Below are positions 18,254 to 27,436 of a stretch of 64,000 nt of DNA, piece by piece. The DNA lies in assembly GCA_046290495.1 (NCBI GenBank), contig JBKAGT010000005.1, positions 372,001 to 436,000 on the forward strand, written 5' to 3'. This stretch comes from PGYR01 sp046290495. Lineage in GTDB: Bacteria > Bacteroidota > Ignavibacteria > Kapaibacteriales > UBA2268. The stretch's first letter is position 1, and the number at the start of each line of letters is the position of its first letter. The notes below the pieces were generated by a model. That model was not told the origin of the DNA, searched no databases, and saw nothing but the letters and a program-made list of their open reading frames with translations. Position numbers and translations under genes: made by a program.

Positions 18254-19582
18254 TTACTTATTGTCACCTTTGATATCAAAGATAATTTTATCTGCTATTG
18301 CACCAGCAATTTGTCGTTGAACTTGATCACCGCTAGTCATATATTCAGAAATAGCATTTTCAACTCTAGTCTTAATTATTTCAGAAGTTTGGCCCACTAA
18401 AGCAGTAGATAATTGGTGAATATCTTCTTGTTGACCACGTAGAGTCTCAAGCTGAGACCTGTTGGCATCCTCCATCTTCTTAAGCATCTTATCCATACGT
18501 TCTTCATTTTCAGTATAGAACATAGTTACTGCAAGTAGCACAAGCATAGTAAACTCTAGGAAGATTACGAAAAGAATAACTGAAGGTCTATCAGCTGGGA
18601 TAAACTTCAGACCACGAATACCTACACCAACGATAAGTACTGCAGCTCCACCATATGCCATACCAGTTACATTATTAGAGAACTGCTCAGTAAAGTGGTG
18701 TGCCATGTATAGTTTGAAACCTTTACCCATCTTTAAGTGATTACTTCTCCACTCAAGACCATTTTTAGTATCAACAATTTCAGTTACTACGAAATCAGAG
18801 AAAAACTCTTTAATTCTATTATAAATAGCTTCATTTCTGAAAAGTACTAAATCAGTTTCATCATCAAAAATATCATCGAAATCTATATATTTCTTTGTTG
18901 CTAATTCGGTATCAGTTGTTGTTCTGTCCCAAATTGTTCTGAACAGTTGTTCAACTTCATCTCTTTCGGCATCTTTTAATTTACCATCTGGCATAGTTAA
19001 CATTTCTACAATTTTGTCACTAAAGCCAGTTTGAAGTCTGATTTTAACTTTGACATGTTCAATCTCTTTTTCAAAAAGTGCTGACATCAACCCTAGAGAT
19101 GATGGCATAACTATAGTAAGTAACAGTGCAACGAATAACCCAATTACTAATGCCAAAATCCAGAATCCAACGTTAGGCTCGAGGAAAATTGGTTTTTCAC
19201 CCATTGCAGGCGCCTTTACATACCACTCTGTAGCTCCTTTTGAATAACCATGTTCGTCTAATTTTCTTTCTGTCCAAGAAAAATCCATGATATATTCACC
19301 ATTAACTAGCTCTTTGCTTACTTCTGTTGATTCAGTTATACCTGATTCTTTCTCTTTAGAAGTAGAAGCCCAAACTAAGTCATTGAATTTAGCAAATCCA
19401 ATTTTACCTAATTCATCACCTGATGGTGTAAATTGAGAAACTACGAAACTTGAAGTTGCTCTTGGTATTAATTCAACGTGTGAAATATAACCTACAGCTA
19501 ATGTAATAACTAAAAATATAGCCCACTGAACGAATCCGGCTCCACTGTGTTCTTTGCTTCCTGTCATTGTGTTTGGTGACAT
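18254..19582 (-). CDS. Unknown membrane protein with four helices and a C-terminal coiled coil
   Basis: 442 residues, family not recognised. Hydrophobic helices appear near 17-34, 142-163, 303-320 and 330-352. A periplasmic-type loop with a WTERKL segment lies between helices 1 and 2. A charged, probably cytoplasmic domain of about 130 residues, with an acidic DFDDIFDDETD patch, lies between helices 2 and 3. The tail 353-442 is a predicted coiled coil (MDKMLKKMEDANRSQLETL) ending in a lysine-rich region. The topology loosely recalls MotA/TolQ-type stators but no signature of that family is seen. An AGGAT site sits about nine bases before the ATG. The gene ends in its own terminator ahead of porU. 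Function not assigned. Confidence 0.75.
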   Translation of the reverse strand: MSPNTMTGSKEHSGAGFVQWAIFLVITLAVGYISHVELIPRATSSFVVSQFTPSGDELGKIGFAKFNDLVWASTSKEKESGITESTEVSKELVNGEYIMDFSWTERKLDEHGYSKGATEWYVKAPAMGEKPIFLEPNVGFWILALVIGLFVALLLTIVMPSSLGLMSALFEKEIEHVKVKIRLQTGFSDKIVEMLTMPDGKLKDAERDEVEQLFRTIWDRTTTDTELATKKYIDFDDIFDDETDLVLFRNEAIYNRIKEFFSDFVVTEIVDTKNGLEWRSNHLKMGKGFKLYMAHHFTEQFSNNVTGMAYGGAAVLIVGVGIRGLKFIPADRPSVILFVIFLEFTMLVLLAVTMFYTENEERMDKMLKKMEDANRSQLETLRGQQEDIHQLSTALVGQTSEIIKTRVENAISEYMTSGDQVQRQIAGAIADKIIFDIKGDNK

Positions 19583-19955
19583 AAGTTTTATCCTTTTAAT
19601 TAATTTTTAAAATATTTATTTTTTTTTTCAAAGTAAATTTTACTAAAACTGTTGATAGTAAAGCATAAGATAAGATTAAGTTTTAAATTCTACAAATATT
19701 TTTTACTTAATTTATTTAATTGTGTAATACTTCTACAAAGCGTATATTGGCTATATGAGATTCATATGTTCAAAAAATATATATTTCAATTCAACAAAAG
19801 GTACTATAAGAGGAAATTCATTTCAATCTTATTCTAAATACCATTATCTCCTTATATCAACTATACTTTTCAAAACTATTCTAACATAGTATTAATTTTA
19901 TTCACAGAATTAGTCATTAGAAACATTTTGTACAGTTATAAAAAAAAGGAAAAAA
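19583..19955. other. 373-base divergent intergenic region
   Basis: This gap lies between the divergent membrane-protein and aminotransferase genes and is very AT-rich. A 61-codon plus-strand ORF (19652-19837) has no coding character: it is lysine- and phenylalanine-rich with no RBS. I see no RNA fold that I can name. A purine-rich AAAAAAAGGAAAAAA tract lies directly before the aminotransferase ATG. The region must hold two promoters. Confidence 0.5.
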
Positions 19956-21296
19956 ATGAAAAAGAATGAATACAAACCAAAGTACTATGTAAATAGCAAA
20001 GATGTCAAAAAGGAAATATCAAATCATCAGATTGGTGATGGTATGAGTATAATACTTGATAATAATAATAGTTCTGGTATGTTAGTAGATGCTGTCACTG
20101 GTAAGAAATATTATGATTTTTTCACTTGCTACGCCTCTTTACCTTTAGGATATAATCATCCTAAAATGACTGAAGAGAAATTTATAGAATATATAGGTAA
20201 AAACTCAATAAATAAGCCCTCCAATTCTGATTTATATTCAACAGTTCAGGCAACTTTTACTAAAACTTTATTTGAAATAGCCGTACCAAAAGGTGATTTT
20301 AAATATAGCTTTTATATAGAAGGAGGTGCATTAGCAGTAGAAAATGCTATAAAAGCAGCGATTGACTGGAAAGTTAGAAAGAATATTAAAAATGGTATTT
20401 CGGGAAATATTGGAACAAAAGTATTACATTTCAAAGATGCTTTTCATGGTAGATCTGGTTACACCCTCTCTATTACTAATACAGACCCAGTAAAAGTAAG
20501 GTATTTCCCTAAATTTGATTGGCCAAGAGTTAGTAACCCTTATATAACTTTTCCTTTAGAAGATAATCTCAATGAAATAGTTGAAGCCGAAAAGAAATCA
20601 TTATGTGAAATTGAACAAACATTTGAAGAAAACAAAGATGATATAGCTTGTATAATAATAGAACCTATACAAGGAGAAGGTGGAGACAAACACTTTAGAG
20701 ATGAATATTTTATAGCACTGAGAAAACTCTGTGATAAATATGACGCAATGTTGATTTTTGATGAAGTCCAAACAGGAGTTGGATTAACTGGTAAAATGTG
20801 GGCCTATCAACACCTTTCTATAAAACCTGATATTCTATGTTTTGGAAAAAAAATGCAAGTTTGCGGCATACTATCTAATGATAGAATTGATGATGTTGAA
20901 GATAATGTTTTTAAAAAATCATCAAGAATAAACTCGACTTGGGGTGGTAATTATACCGATATGGTTAGAGCAACTAAATATCTAGAGATTATTGAAGAAG
21001 ATAATTTGATTGAAAATGCTGCGATTATGGGTGAGCATTTGCATAATAATCTTTGTCAATTGGGTGTAAAGTATCCATCCTTACTATCTAATATTCGTGG
21101 CAAAGGACTTTTCAGAGCATTTGACATAAAACCTGAGTTAAGAAATAAATTTAGAGAATTGTGTTACAACAAAAGTCTAATAATACTCTCATGTGGATCT
21201 AAATCAATTAGATTTAGAACAAGATTGAATATTACAAAAAATGAAATTGATAAAGGGATTGAAATTATCGACTTAGCATTATCAGAGTTAGAATAG
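19956..21296 (+). CDS. lat: L-lysine 6-aminotransferase
   Basis: 446 residues, class III PLP aminotransferase. Features specific to LAT include the N-terminal YDFFTCYASLPLGYNHPKM, YIEGGALAVENAIKAA, HFKDAFHGRSGYTLSITNT, EPIQGEGGD and FDEVQTGVGLTGKMWA. The PLP lysine is K298 or K299 in CFGKKMQVCG, followed by STWGGNYTDMVRA. The enzyme moves the epsilon-amino group of lysine to 2-oxoglutarate, giving 2-aminoadipate semialdehyde (cyclising to piperideine-6-carboxylate) and glutamate. This feeds lysine breakdown or pipecolate synthesis. No semialdehyde dehydrogenase lies next to it. It ends nine bases into the convergent nrnA gene. Confidence 0.9.
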   Translation: MKKNEYKPKYYVNSKDVKKEISNHQIGDGMSIILDNNNSSGMLVDAVTGKKYYDFFTCYASLPLGYNHPKMTEEKFIEYIGKNSINKPSNSDLYSTVQATFTKTLFEIAVPKGDFKYSFYIEGGALAVENAIKAAIDWKVRKNIKNGISGNIGTKVLHFKDAFHGRSGYTLSITNTDPVKVRYFPKFDWPRVSNPYITFPLEDNLNEIVEAEKKSLCEIEQTFEENKDDIACIIIEPIQGEGGDKHFRDEYFIALRKLCDKYDAMLIFDEVQTGVGLTGKMWAYQHLSIKPDILCFGKKMQVCGILSNDRIDDVEDNVFKKSSRINSTWGGNYTDMVRATKYLEIIEEDNLIENAAIMGEHLHNNLCQLGVKYPSLLSNIRGKGLFRAFDIKPELRNKFRELCYNKSLIILSCGSKSIRFRTRLNITKNEIDKGIEIIDLALSELE

Positions 21297-22277
21297 TTTC
21301 TCTAACTCTTCGATAATTCTTGATTTTACATTTTCAAAATCATCGTTGAGGACACGGGCACCAGCTGCGTACTGGTGTCCCCCGCCTCCAAATTTCTGAG
21401 CTACTTCCCTAACTGAATATTTGCCCTTTGATCTTAAAGATATTCTAATTTCATTTTGTTCTCTTTCAGTCATCATCGCACCAACTTCAACTCCTTTGAT
21501 TGATAATGTATTGTGAACGAAACCTTCCGTATTATCTTCAAGTGCATCAGCTTGAGCAAAATCAATATTTTTTAGACTCATAATTGAAATCTTCCCTTTG
21601 GAGTATAAGTCCATTTGTGTAAGTGCTGTACCTAACAGCTTTAATCCTTGTATAGTTTTTTGATTATATATTTCATCATAACACATCATTGGGTTTGCAC
21701 CAGATTCAATCAAATTAGCAACTATTCTGTGAGTTTCAGAGTTAGTTCTATCAAACCTAAAGCTTCCTGTATCCGTCATAATTGCTGTATACAAAGCATT
21801 TGCAATTTTTGAATTTATTTTTCCATTTAGTGAATCAATCAACCGCCAAACTAACTCACCGGTTGAAGTCGCGTCTGTGTTTAACAATTCTAAATCTGCA
21901 AACTTTTTTGGCTCCATATGATGGTCTATCATAATTTTATATGCGTTTGACATTGCAACAGCATCGCCTGCCTCTTTTAATCTGGATAAATCATTCAGAT
22001 CAAGAACAAAAATTAAATCTGCTGAAATCACCTCTTCCATTAACCTATCATCGTATCTTTTTATTTCTTCAGCACCTTCCATAAATAATAAGTTCTGGTT
22101 AATTCCACCTGTTATAAACATTGTTGGCTTTTTCTTAAATTCCTTTTTAATAAAATGATAAAGACCTAGCATAGAACCTACGGCATCTCCATCTGGACTA
22201 ACATGAGAAGTAATGACAATATTATATGAGTCTTTTATTTTGTCTGAAATTGATTGCGATATATTTTTATAATTCAT
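21288..22277 (-). CDS. nrnA: DHH-family oligoribonuclease / pAp phosphatase NrnA
   Basis: 329 residues. DHH domain motifs are SHVSPDGDAVGSMLG (motif I, near residues 24-38), VLDLNDLSRL and MIDHHMEP (the DHH). The C-terminal DHHA1 domain carries the GGGGHQYAAGA substrate loop at about 298-308. NrnA degrades nano-RNAs and dephosphorylates 3'-phosphoadenosine 5'-phosphate in the cytoplasm, with Mn2+ held by the Asp/His motifs. It overlaps the end of the convergent lat gene by nine bases and diverges from the PASTA gene across 69 bases. Confidence 0.92.
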   Translation of the reverse strand: MNYKNISQSISDKIKDSYNIVITSHVSPDGDAVGSMLGLYHFIKKEFKKKPTMFITGGINQNLLFMEGAEEIKRYDDRLMEEVISADLIFVLDLNDLSRLKEAGDAVAMSNAYKIMIDHHMEPKKFADLELLNTDATSTGELVWRLIDSLNGKINSKIANALYTAIMTDTGSFRFDRTNSETHRIVANLIESGANPMMCYDEIYNQKTIQGLKLLGTALTQMDLYSKGKISIMSLKNIDFAQADALEDNTEGFVHNTLSIKGVEVGAMMTEREQNEIRISLRSKGKYSVREVAQKFGGGGHQYAAGARVLNDDFENVKSRIIEELEKLF

Positions 22278-22346
22278 TTTTTGTAGTATTTGTTTTTTAT
22301 TTATCTTAATTTATAGATTATTTTGCAATAAACTTAAAAAGTTTAA

Positions 22347-23198
22347 ATGTCTTTAGAAAACAATGATGAAATAGAGAATCTTAAAAATAGATATAAGAAA
22401 ACTGAACCACCAAAAAGTAATAATGATGAAAAGAAAACAGTAGGATCTGAGAATAAGTTTGTTAATATACTACATAAATCAAGAAACTCTTTTAGATATC
22501 TAATCGTGTTTTTTAGTTTTCTTATTGGTCTTTTCTTAATTCTATTTATAGCTGACAAATGGATACTTCCTTCTCTTGTACATGATAGAGAAACAGTTAC
22601 AGTACCCAATGTAGAAGGTTTAACCCTAAAAGAAGCAAGTGAGGTACTCACTTCTAACCAATTGTATTATGAAATCGTTAGTGAACAATATTCAGCTAAA
22701 GAGAAAGGTTATATACTAAAACAAATTCCTGAAGCTAGTAAATCAGTTAAAAGTAAGAGACCAATATTTATTACTATAAGTAAAGGAAAAGAAATAGTAA
22801 AAATGCCTGATTTGACTGGAGTTTCTGTAAGAGAGGCAAGAGTTGAAATATACAATAAAGGCTTAAATATTGGAGATATAACTTATACCTACAACGAATT
22901 GGTTCCAAAAGATACAGTAATTTCTCAAAATATTAGGGAAAATTCGGAATTGATATTTGGAGATACTGTGAATCTTATAGTTAGTAAAGGGCCTGAGAAT
23001 CAAATATATATACCTAAGCTGATTAATTTACCGTTAGAAGGAATAGAAGAGCATTTATTAAAGCAAGGCTTTAAATTAGGAAATGTGGAATTTATAGAAA
23101 ATGACACATTCATTCCTGGTACCATAATTTCACAGTTACCACATGCAAACGAGTTAGCTCAACAAGGTGAATATATTAATATTGTAGTAGCTAAATAA
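22347..23198 (+). CDS. Membrane-anchored PASTA-domain protein
   Basis: 283 residues. A charged cytoplasmic N-terminus (1-46) precedes one transmembrane helix (about 50-73), then three PASTA domains (about 82-148, 150-215 and 217-283). Each has the TVPNVEGLTLKEASEVLTSN-type pattern and ends with an I-x-V-S/A-K-G element. PASTA domains bind peptidoglycan fragments or mediate interactions in penicillin-binding proteins and Ser/Thr kinases. Here no kinase or transpeptidase domain is fused, so it is a stand-alone sensor, scaffold or partner. The helicase gene follows after 52 bases. Confidence 0.88.
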   Translation: MSLENNDEIENLKNRYKKTEPPKSNNDEKKTVGSENKFVNILHKSRNSFRYLIVFFSFLIGLFLILFIADKWILPSLVHDRETVTVPNVEGLTLKEASEVLTSNQLYYEIVSEQYSAKEKGYILKQIPEASKSVKSKRPIFITISKGKEIVKMPDLTGVSVREARVEIYNKGLNIGDITYTYNELVPKDTVISQNIRENSELIFGDTVNLIVSKGPENQIYIPKLINLPLEGIEEHLLKQGFKLGNVEFIENDTFIPGTIISQLPHANELAQQGEYINIVVAK

Positions 23199-23250
23199 AT
23201 AACATCCTGAATTAATTATACTTTATTAAAGAATAAAAAACATAATCAAT

Positions 23251-25500
23251 ATGTCTTTAAATTTACAAAAAGATTCAATAAAAATTGACAAATCAATATT
23301 TAACTCATTAAATGAACAACAGCTAAAAGGAGTAACTCAAACTAATGGTCCTACTCTTGTATTAGCTGGTGCTGGAAGTGGTAAAACTAGGGTTTTAACA
23401 TACAGAATAGCAAATCTTATAGCTAGTGGGGTAAAACCTTATCAAATTCTTGCTTTAACATTTACTAACAAAGCTGCTAGAGAAATGACTGAACGAATTG
23501 CTAAGCTAGTAGGTGAGCGTTCGGCAAATAGTGTTTGGTCTGGGACTTTTCACTCAATATTTGCAAGAATACTTAGGTATGAAGCTGAAGCAATAGGATA
23601 CACATCGGACTTTAGTATATACGATAGCGATGACCAACTAAGCGCAATAAAAAAAATAATGAATCAAGAAGGTATCTCTCCCCAATCATTCTCCCCATAT
23701 CAAGTTAGATCTAGAATTAGTAACTTAAAATCTAATATGACCAGTGTAATTGACTTTGTGGAGGAAGCAGATAATACTTTTGATAAACAAGTTGGTTTAA
23801 TATACACAGAATATGAAAAGTATTTGAAAAGAAGTAATGCAATGGATTTTGATGACATATTAATCAATATGATTAGGTTACTTCGAAGTTCTCGAGAAAT
23901 ATTAGAAAAATACCAGAATAGATTTAAATATATTTTAGTTGATGAGTATCAAGATACGAACCGTGCTCAATACATAGCCATAAGAGAAATATCAAAATCA
24001 CATAATAATATATGTGTTGTTGGTGATGATGCACAGAGTATTTATCGTTGGAGAGGGGCTGAGATTAAGAATATTCTTGATTTTCAAAAAGACAACCCAA
24101 ATGCTAATGTTGTAAAATTAGAGCAAAATTATAGATCTACTCAAATCATTCTTGATGCAGCTGACTCTGTTATTAAAAATAATACCAATCAGTTAGAAAA
24201 AAAACTGTGGACTGAAAACCCTGAAGGTGATAAGATAGTTATAGCTTCCGGTGACGATGAAAAGCATGAAGCTAGTAATATTGCTGATAAAATTAAAGAA
24301 TTAACACATGGTGAATATAGTTATGGTGACATTGCAGTTCTATATAGAACTAATGCTCAAGCACTTGCTATAGAAAGCGCTCTAAAAAAAGAAAGGATTT
24401 CATATTTAGTTGTTGGAGGTATCTCATTTTTCAAAAGAAAAGAAATAAAGGATACAATTTCCTACTTGAGATTGCTAATTAATCCAAATGACAATGAATC
24501 ATTTTCTAGAATAATCAATGAGCCACCCAGAGGTTTAGGTAAGACCTCATTACAACATCTATATAATTATTCATCTCAAATGGGAAATTCATTCTTAGAG
24601 TCATCAAGTGAAGCAGACTTGATAGACAACCTACAGACAAGAGCCCAAAAAGGATTCAAAACATTTCATAATCTTATATCAACTTTTAAATCAAGGTTTG
24701 AAAATGAAGAGAATAAAACAAATGTGCTATTTGAATTTATAGAAGCTACTGATTTACCAGAAATGTTTAAGGAAATTGGTACAAATGAATCTTTGGACAG
24801 ATGGAATAATATTCAACAATTAATATCAGATATTGGTTCATTTTTTAAAGACAACGAGGAATCAACACTTAGTGACTATCTACAACAAGTAGCATTAATA
24901 ACTGATTTGGATGAAAATGAAATAAGTGAAGAACAAGTCACACTTATGACTCTCCATTCTGCAAAAGGGTTAGAATTCCCTATTGTATTTATAGCTGGTA
25001 TGGAAGAGGGTTTATTCCCTTTGGAAAGAACAGAAAGTATACCAGAAGAAAAAGAAGAAGAAAGAAGGCTATTCTATGTAGGGATAACTAGAGCAAAGGA
25101 AAAGTTATATTTGTCCTATGCGAAAAGAAGAAACAGGTTTGGAGAGACAAAATATCAAAACCCATCACTATTTTTACATGAGATTGATTCTAAGTTAGTA
25201 GACTGGAAAGATAAAAAAACTACTAGTAGAACCAATACTTTTGATAAATTCAGTAGACCAAATATCAACAGAAACAGAGAAACCAATAGTTATGATCAAA
25301 CAATTGATTATAATTATTCTCAACTAGAGGAAACTCTTTCTGAATTTAAAGTCGGTGACTCTGTATTCCATTCTAAATTTGGGAATGGTAAAATAACAGG
25401 ACTAAAAGGCATAGCAGATAAAAGACAAGCTGTTGTTAGGTTTGATAATTTTGGTAAAAAGTCTTTAATGTTAAAATATGCTAAACTTCAAAAAACTTAG
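23251..25500 (+). CDS. UvrD/PcrA-type superfamily 1 ATP-dependent DNA helicase
   Basis: 749 residues, the usual length for PcrA/UvrD. Visible motifs are I LAGAGSGKTRVL, Ia TFTNKAAREM, II VDEYQDTN, III VVGDDAQSIYRWRGA, IV QNYRST, V TLHSAKGLEFPIVF and VI RRLFYVGITRA. The C-terminus (about 690-745) holds the Tudor-like VFHSKFGNGKITGL module that binds RNA polymerase in PcrA. It unwinds 3'-5' in nucleotide-excision and mismatch repair and clears the replication path. The last four codons before QKT* spell YAKL and form one arm of a terminator stem shared with the convergent gene. Confidence 0.95.
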   Translation: MSLNLQKDSIKIDKSIFNSLNEQQLKGVTQTNGPTLVLAGAGSGKTRVLTYRIANLIASGVKPYQILALTFTNKAAREMTERIAKLVGERSANSVWSGTFHSIFARILRYEAEAIGYTSDFSIYDSDDQLSAIKKIMNQEGISPQSFSPYQVRSRISNLKSNMTSVIDFVEEADNTFDKQVGLIYTEYEKYLKRSNAMDFDDILINMIRLLRSSREILEKYQNRFKYILVDEYQDTNRAQYIAIREISKSHNNICVVGDDAQSIYRWRGAEIKNILDFQKDNPNANVVKLEQNYRSTQIILDAADSVIKNNTNQLEKKLWTENPEGDKIVIASGDDEKHEASNIADKIKELTHGEYSYGDIAVLYRTNAQALAIESALKKERISYLVVGGISFFKRKEIKDTISYLRLLINPNDNESFSRIINEPPRGLGKTSLQHLYNYSSQMGNSFLESSSEADLIDNLQTRAQKGFKTFHNLISTFKSRFENEENKTNVLFEFIEATDLPEMFKEIGTNESLDRWNNIQQLISDIGSFFKDNEESTLSDYLQQVALITDLDENEISEEQVTLMTLHSAKGLEFPIVFIAGMEEGLFPLERTESIPEEKEEERRLFYVGITRAKEKLYLSYAKRRNRFGETKYQNPSLFLHEIDSKLVDWKDKKTTSRTNTFDKFSRPNINRNRETNSYDQTIDYNYSQLEETLSEFKVGDSVFHSKFGNGKITGLKGIADKRQAVVRFDNFGKKSLMLKYAKLQKT

Positions 25501-25517
25501 TACTAAAGTTTAGCATA
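25477..25517. terminator. Inverted repeat shared by two converging gene ends (likely bidirectional terminator)
   Basis: A perfect 12-base inverted repeat, TATGCTAAACTT at 25477-25488 and AAGTTTAGCATA at 25506-25517, surrounds a 17-base loop holding both stop codons. T-rich sequence follows the right arm (ATTTTT) and A-rich sequence precedes the left arm. Each arm is coding sequence, giving YAKL near both C-termini. Confidence 0.65.
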
Positions 25518-26120
25518 ATTTTTAAAATATTCTGAAAAATATAAATATCTTGCATCCTCATCTAAATCAGCAATAATATTATAAGCTTTTATTTTAGCTT
25601 GATTCAATTCAATAGAATCATAATCATCTTCTTCAAACTCGCCAAGTGTTGAAACATTTTCAAATGCATATCTTGTAGCTTTCAAATTTCTAAGTGTTTG
25701 TAATGATTTAAGTTTGTAGTTTTCATTTGCAATAGATAAGTTTTCCAACGTATTGAAAGTATATAGATAGTTTTTAAGTTTATTAACTAAATCATCTGAT
25801 TTTTCTATCTCACTATCCTCTATGTATTGTATAATTCGTTTTGTTAATATTTCTTTTTCTTTATCTGTAAGCAATGATGAATAATCATATGGTTTCACCC
25901 ACTGCTTAGAGTATTTATTAACTGTACTTTCAAATTGCAGTATAGAATAAGGTCTAAATTCTTCTATTGAGTAATAAGCTAACAATAGCCTATCTTGCCC
26001 ATAAATTTCTTTTAGATTGGATATAATGGTCTCTCTATCATCTTTACTGATAGTTTTATCGTTACTAGAACTTGGAATTATAAAAAACCATAATAACAGT
26101 ATAACAGCTATTGATTTCAT
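25503..26120 (-). CDS. Hypothetical exported protein
   Basis: 205 residues, not recognised. The N-terminus MKSIAVILLLWFFIIPSSSN is a signal peptide. The mature part is highly charged and predicted helical, with many E/K and Y residues and no cysteine, so it is probably a soluble periplasmic helical protein. The start codon directly abuts one arm of an inverted repeat (26121-26160). It lies downstream of lysA on the same strand after 90 bases and may be read from the same transcript. The two-base gap to the helicase gene holds the shared terminator. Confidence 0.7.
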   Translation of the reverse strand: MKSIAVILLLWFFIIPSSSNDKTISKDDRETIISNLKEIYGQDRLLLAYYSIEEFRPYSILQFESTVNKYSKQWVKPYDYSSLLTDKEKEILTKRIIQYIEDSEIEKSDDLVNKLKNYLYTFNTLENLSIANENYKLKSLQTLRNLKATRYAFENVSTLGEFEEDDYDSIELNQAKIKAYNIIADLDEDARYLYFSEYFKNYAKL

Positions 26121-26160
26121 AAACTTAATACCTCATTATTAAAAATGACTTATTAAGTTT
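26121..26160. repeat. 10-base perfect inverted repeat abutting a start codon
   Basis: AAACTTAATA (26121-26130) and TATTAAGTTT (26151-26160) flank a 20-base spacer. On the minus strand the second arm ends exactly at the ATG of the 25503-26120 gene. No U-tract follows, so it reads better as an operator or translation-masking hairpin than as a lysA terminator. Confidence 0.45.
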
Positions 26161-26210
26161 ATTTCAATATTTGTGCCAACTATTTCAAAAAAAGTAAGGT
26201 GTTGATTATA

Positions 26211-27431
26211 TTACGGATACAGATTTAGGATATCCTCTATAGTCTCTCTTCTTCTGATAAGTCTATGACTATTATTTTCAACTAATACTTCAGGAGGTCT
26301 CATTCTATTATTATAATTTGAAGCCATAACATACCCATAAGCACCTGCGTCAAGAAATGAGACTATATCACCTTCATTCATTTTAGGCATTTTAATATTC
26401 TTAGCAAATATATCAGAATTCTCACAAATTTGACCACAAAGATTTACATTTTCAGTGTAATCATTTTTTCCGTAAACTCTTACTCTATGAAAAGCACCAT
26501 AAAGAGCAGGTCTGATAAGAAAGTTCATACCTGCGTCTAAACCAACAAAGGTTTTATAACTCTCTTTAATAGCAGTAACTGAAGTAACCAAGTAGCCGGC
26601 GTTTCCTGCTAAATATCTACCTGGTTCCAATATTAATTTTGGTCTACCGAAACCATACTTATCACAGTTTTCAATAAATACTTTTGCTACCTTTTCTCCA
26701 GTCGCCTCTACATTAAGTTCCTCTTCTCCATCATAGTAAGGTATTCCGAATCCACCACCTATATCAACATATTCTGGAACAATATCTAATTCATTGAAGA
26801 TATCGCCTGCTATCATCATTAATTTGTCCACAATTTCAGCAAAGAAATATGGTTCCAAATTATTAGATCCAGTCATCATATGTATACCAAATCTTTTAAC
26901 TCCAGCGTCTTTAGCTAATTTATAAGCTTCAAATGCTTTTTCGTATGGTACACCAAATTTTGCTTCTGTTCCAGCTGTAGTAATACCTTCAAATCCACCT
27001 CTACCATAGCCAGGGTTTATTCTGAAGGAAACTAATTCGGGAGTATGAATCTTTTGAAGACGTTTAAATGATGTAATATCATCCAAATTAAGCATTAACT
27101 CTTCTTTTGCTACTTTTTCCAAATCGGCTGGGCTTTCATAATTTCCGGTATATAATATTTTACTATTATCAAACCCTGCTCTTTTTGCATATTCAAATTC
27201 AAAAGGAGAGGAACAATCAGCGCCACAACCTAAGTCTTTGAATATTTTTAATACATTTATGTTGCTATTAGCTTTTACTGAAAAGTGGATATGAGTATTA
27301 TCATAATAGTTGTTAAAAGACTTGTGAAGCCTTTTGTAATTTTCTTCTAATTTCTTTTTATCATATACATAAAAAGGAGTACCATACTCATTTACTAATT
27401 CTTTAATATCTAAATTACTTATTTTTTCCAT
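26211..27431 (-). CDS. lysA: Diaminopimelate decarboxylase
   Basis: 406 residues, fold-III PLP decarboxylase. The PLP lysine is in HFSVKANSN (about residue 53). The phosphate-binding glycines are in VDIGGGFGIPY, the active-site cysteine is in CGQICENSDIF, and the C-terminal DAGAYGYVMASNYN is typical. It converts meso-diaminopimelate to L-lysine and CO2 in the cytoplasm, the last step of lysine synthesis. It sits five bases after lysC at the end of the hflX-mfd-tsaB-purB-lysC-lysA run, so the kinase starting the aspartate pathway and the enzyme ending it are co-expressed. Confidence 0.95.
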   Translation of the reverse strand: MEKISNLDIKELVNEYGTPFYVYDKKKLEENYKRLHKSFNNYYDNTHIHFSVKANSNINVLKIFKDLGCGADCSSPFEFEYAKRAGFDNSKILYTGNYESPADLEKVAKEELMLNLDDITSFKRLQKIHTPELVSFRINPGYGRGGFEGITTAGTEAKFGVPYEKAFEAYKLAKDAGVKRFGIHMMTGSNNLEPYFFAEIVDKLMMIAGDIFNELDIVPEYVDIGGGFGIPYYDGEEELNVEATGEKVAKVFIENCDKYGFGRPKLILEPGRYLAGNAGYLVTSVTAIKESYKTFVGLDAGMNFLIRPALYGAFHRVRVYGKNDYTENVNLCGQICENSDIFAKNIKMPKMNEGDIVSFLDAGAYGYVMASNYNNRMRPPEVLVENNSHRLIRRRETIEDILNLYP

Positions 27432-27436
27432 ATCGC

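Noticed and set aside
19652..19837. 61-codon plus-strand ORF in the intergenic gap before lat
   Set aside because: Low-complexity K/F/I/Y translation, no RBS, no fold or family resemblance; typical of AT-rich noise.
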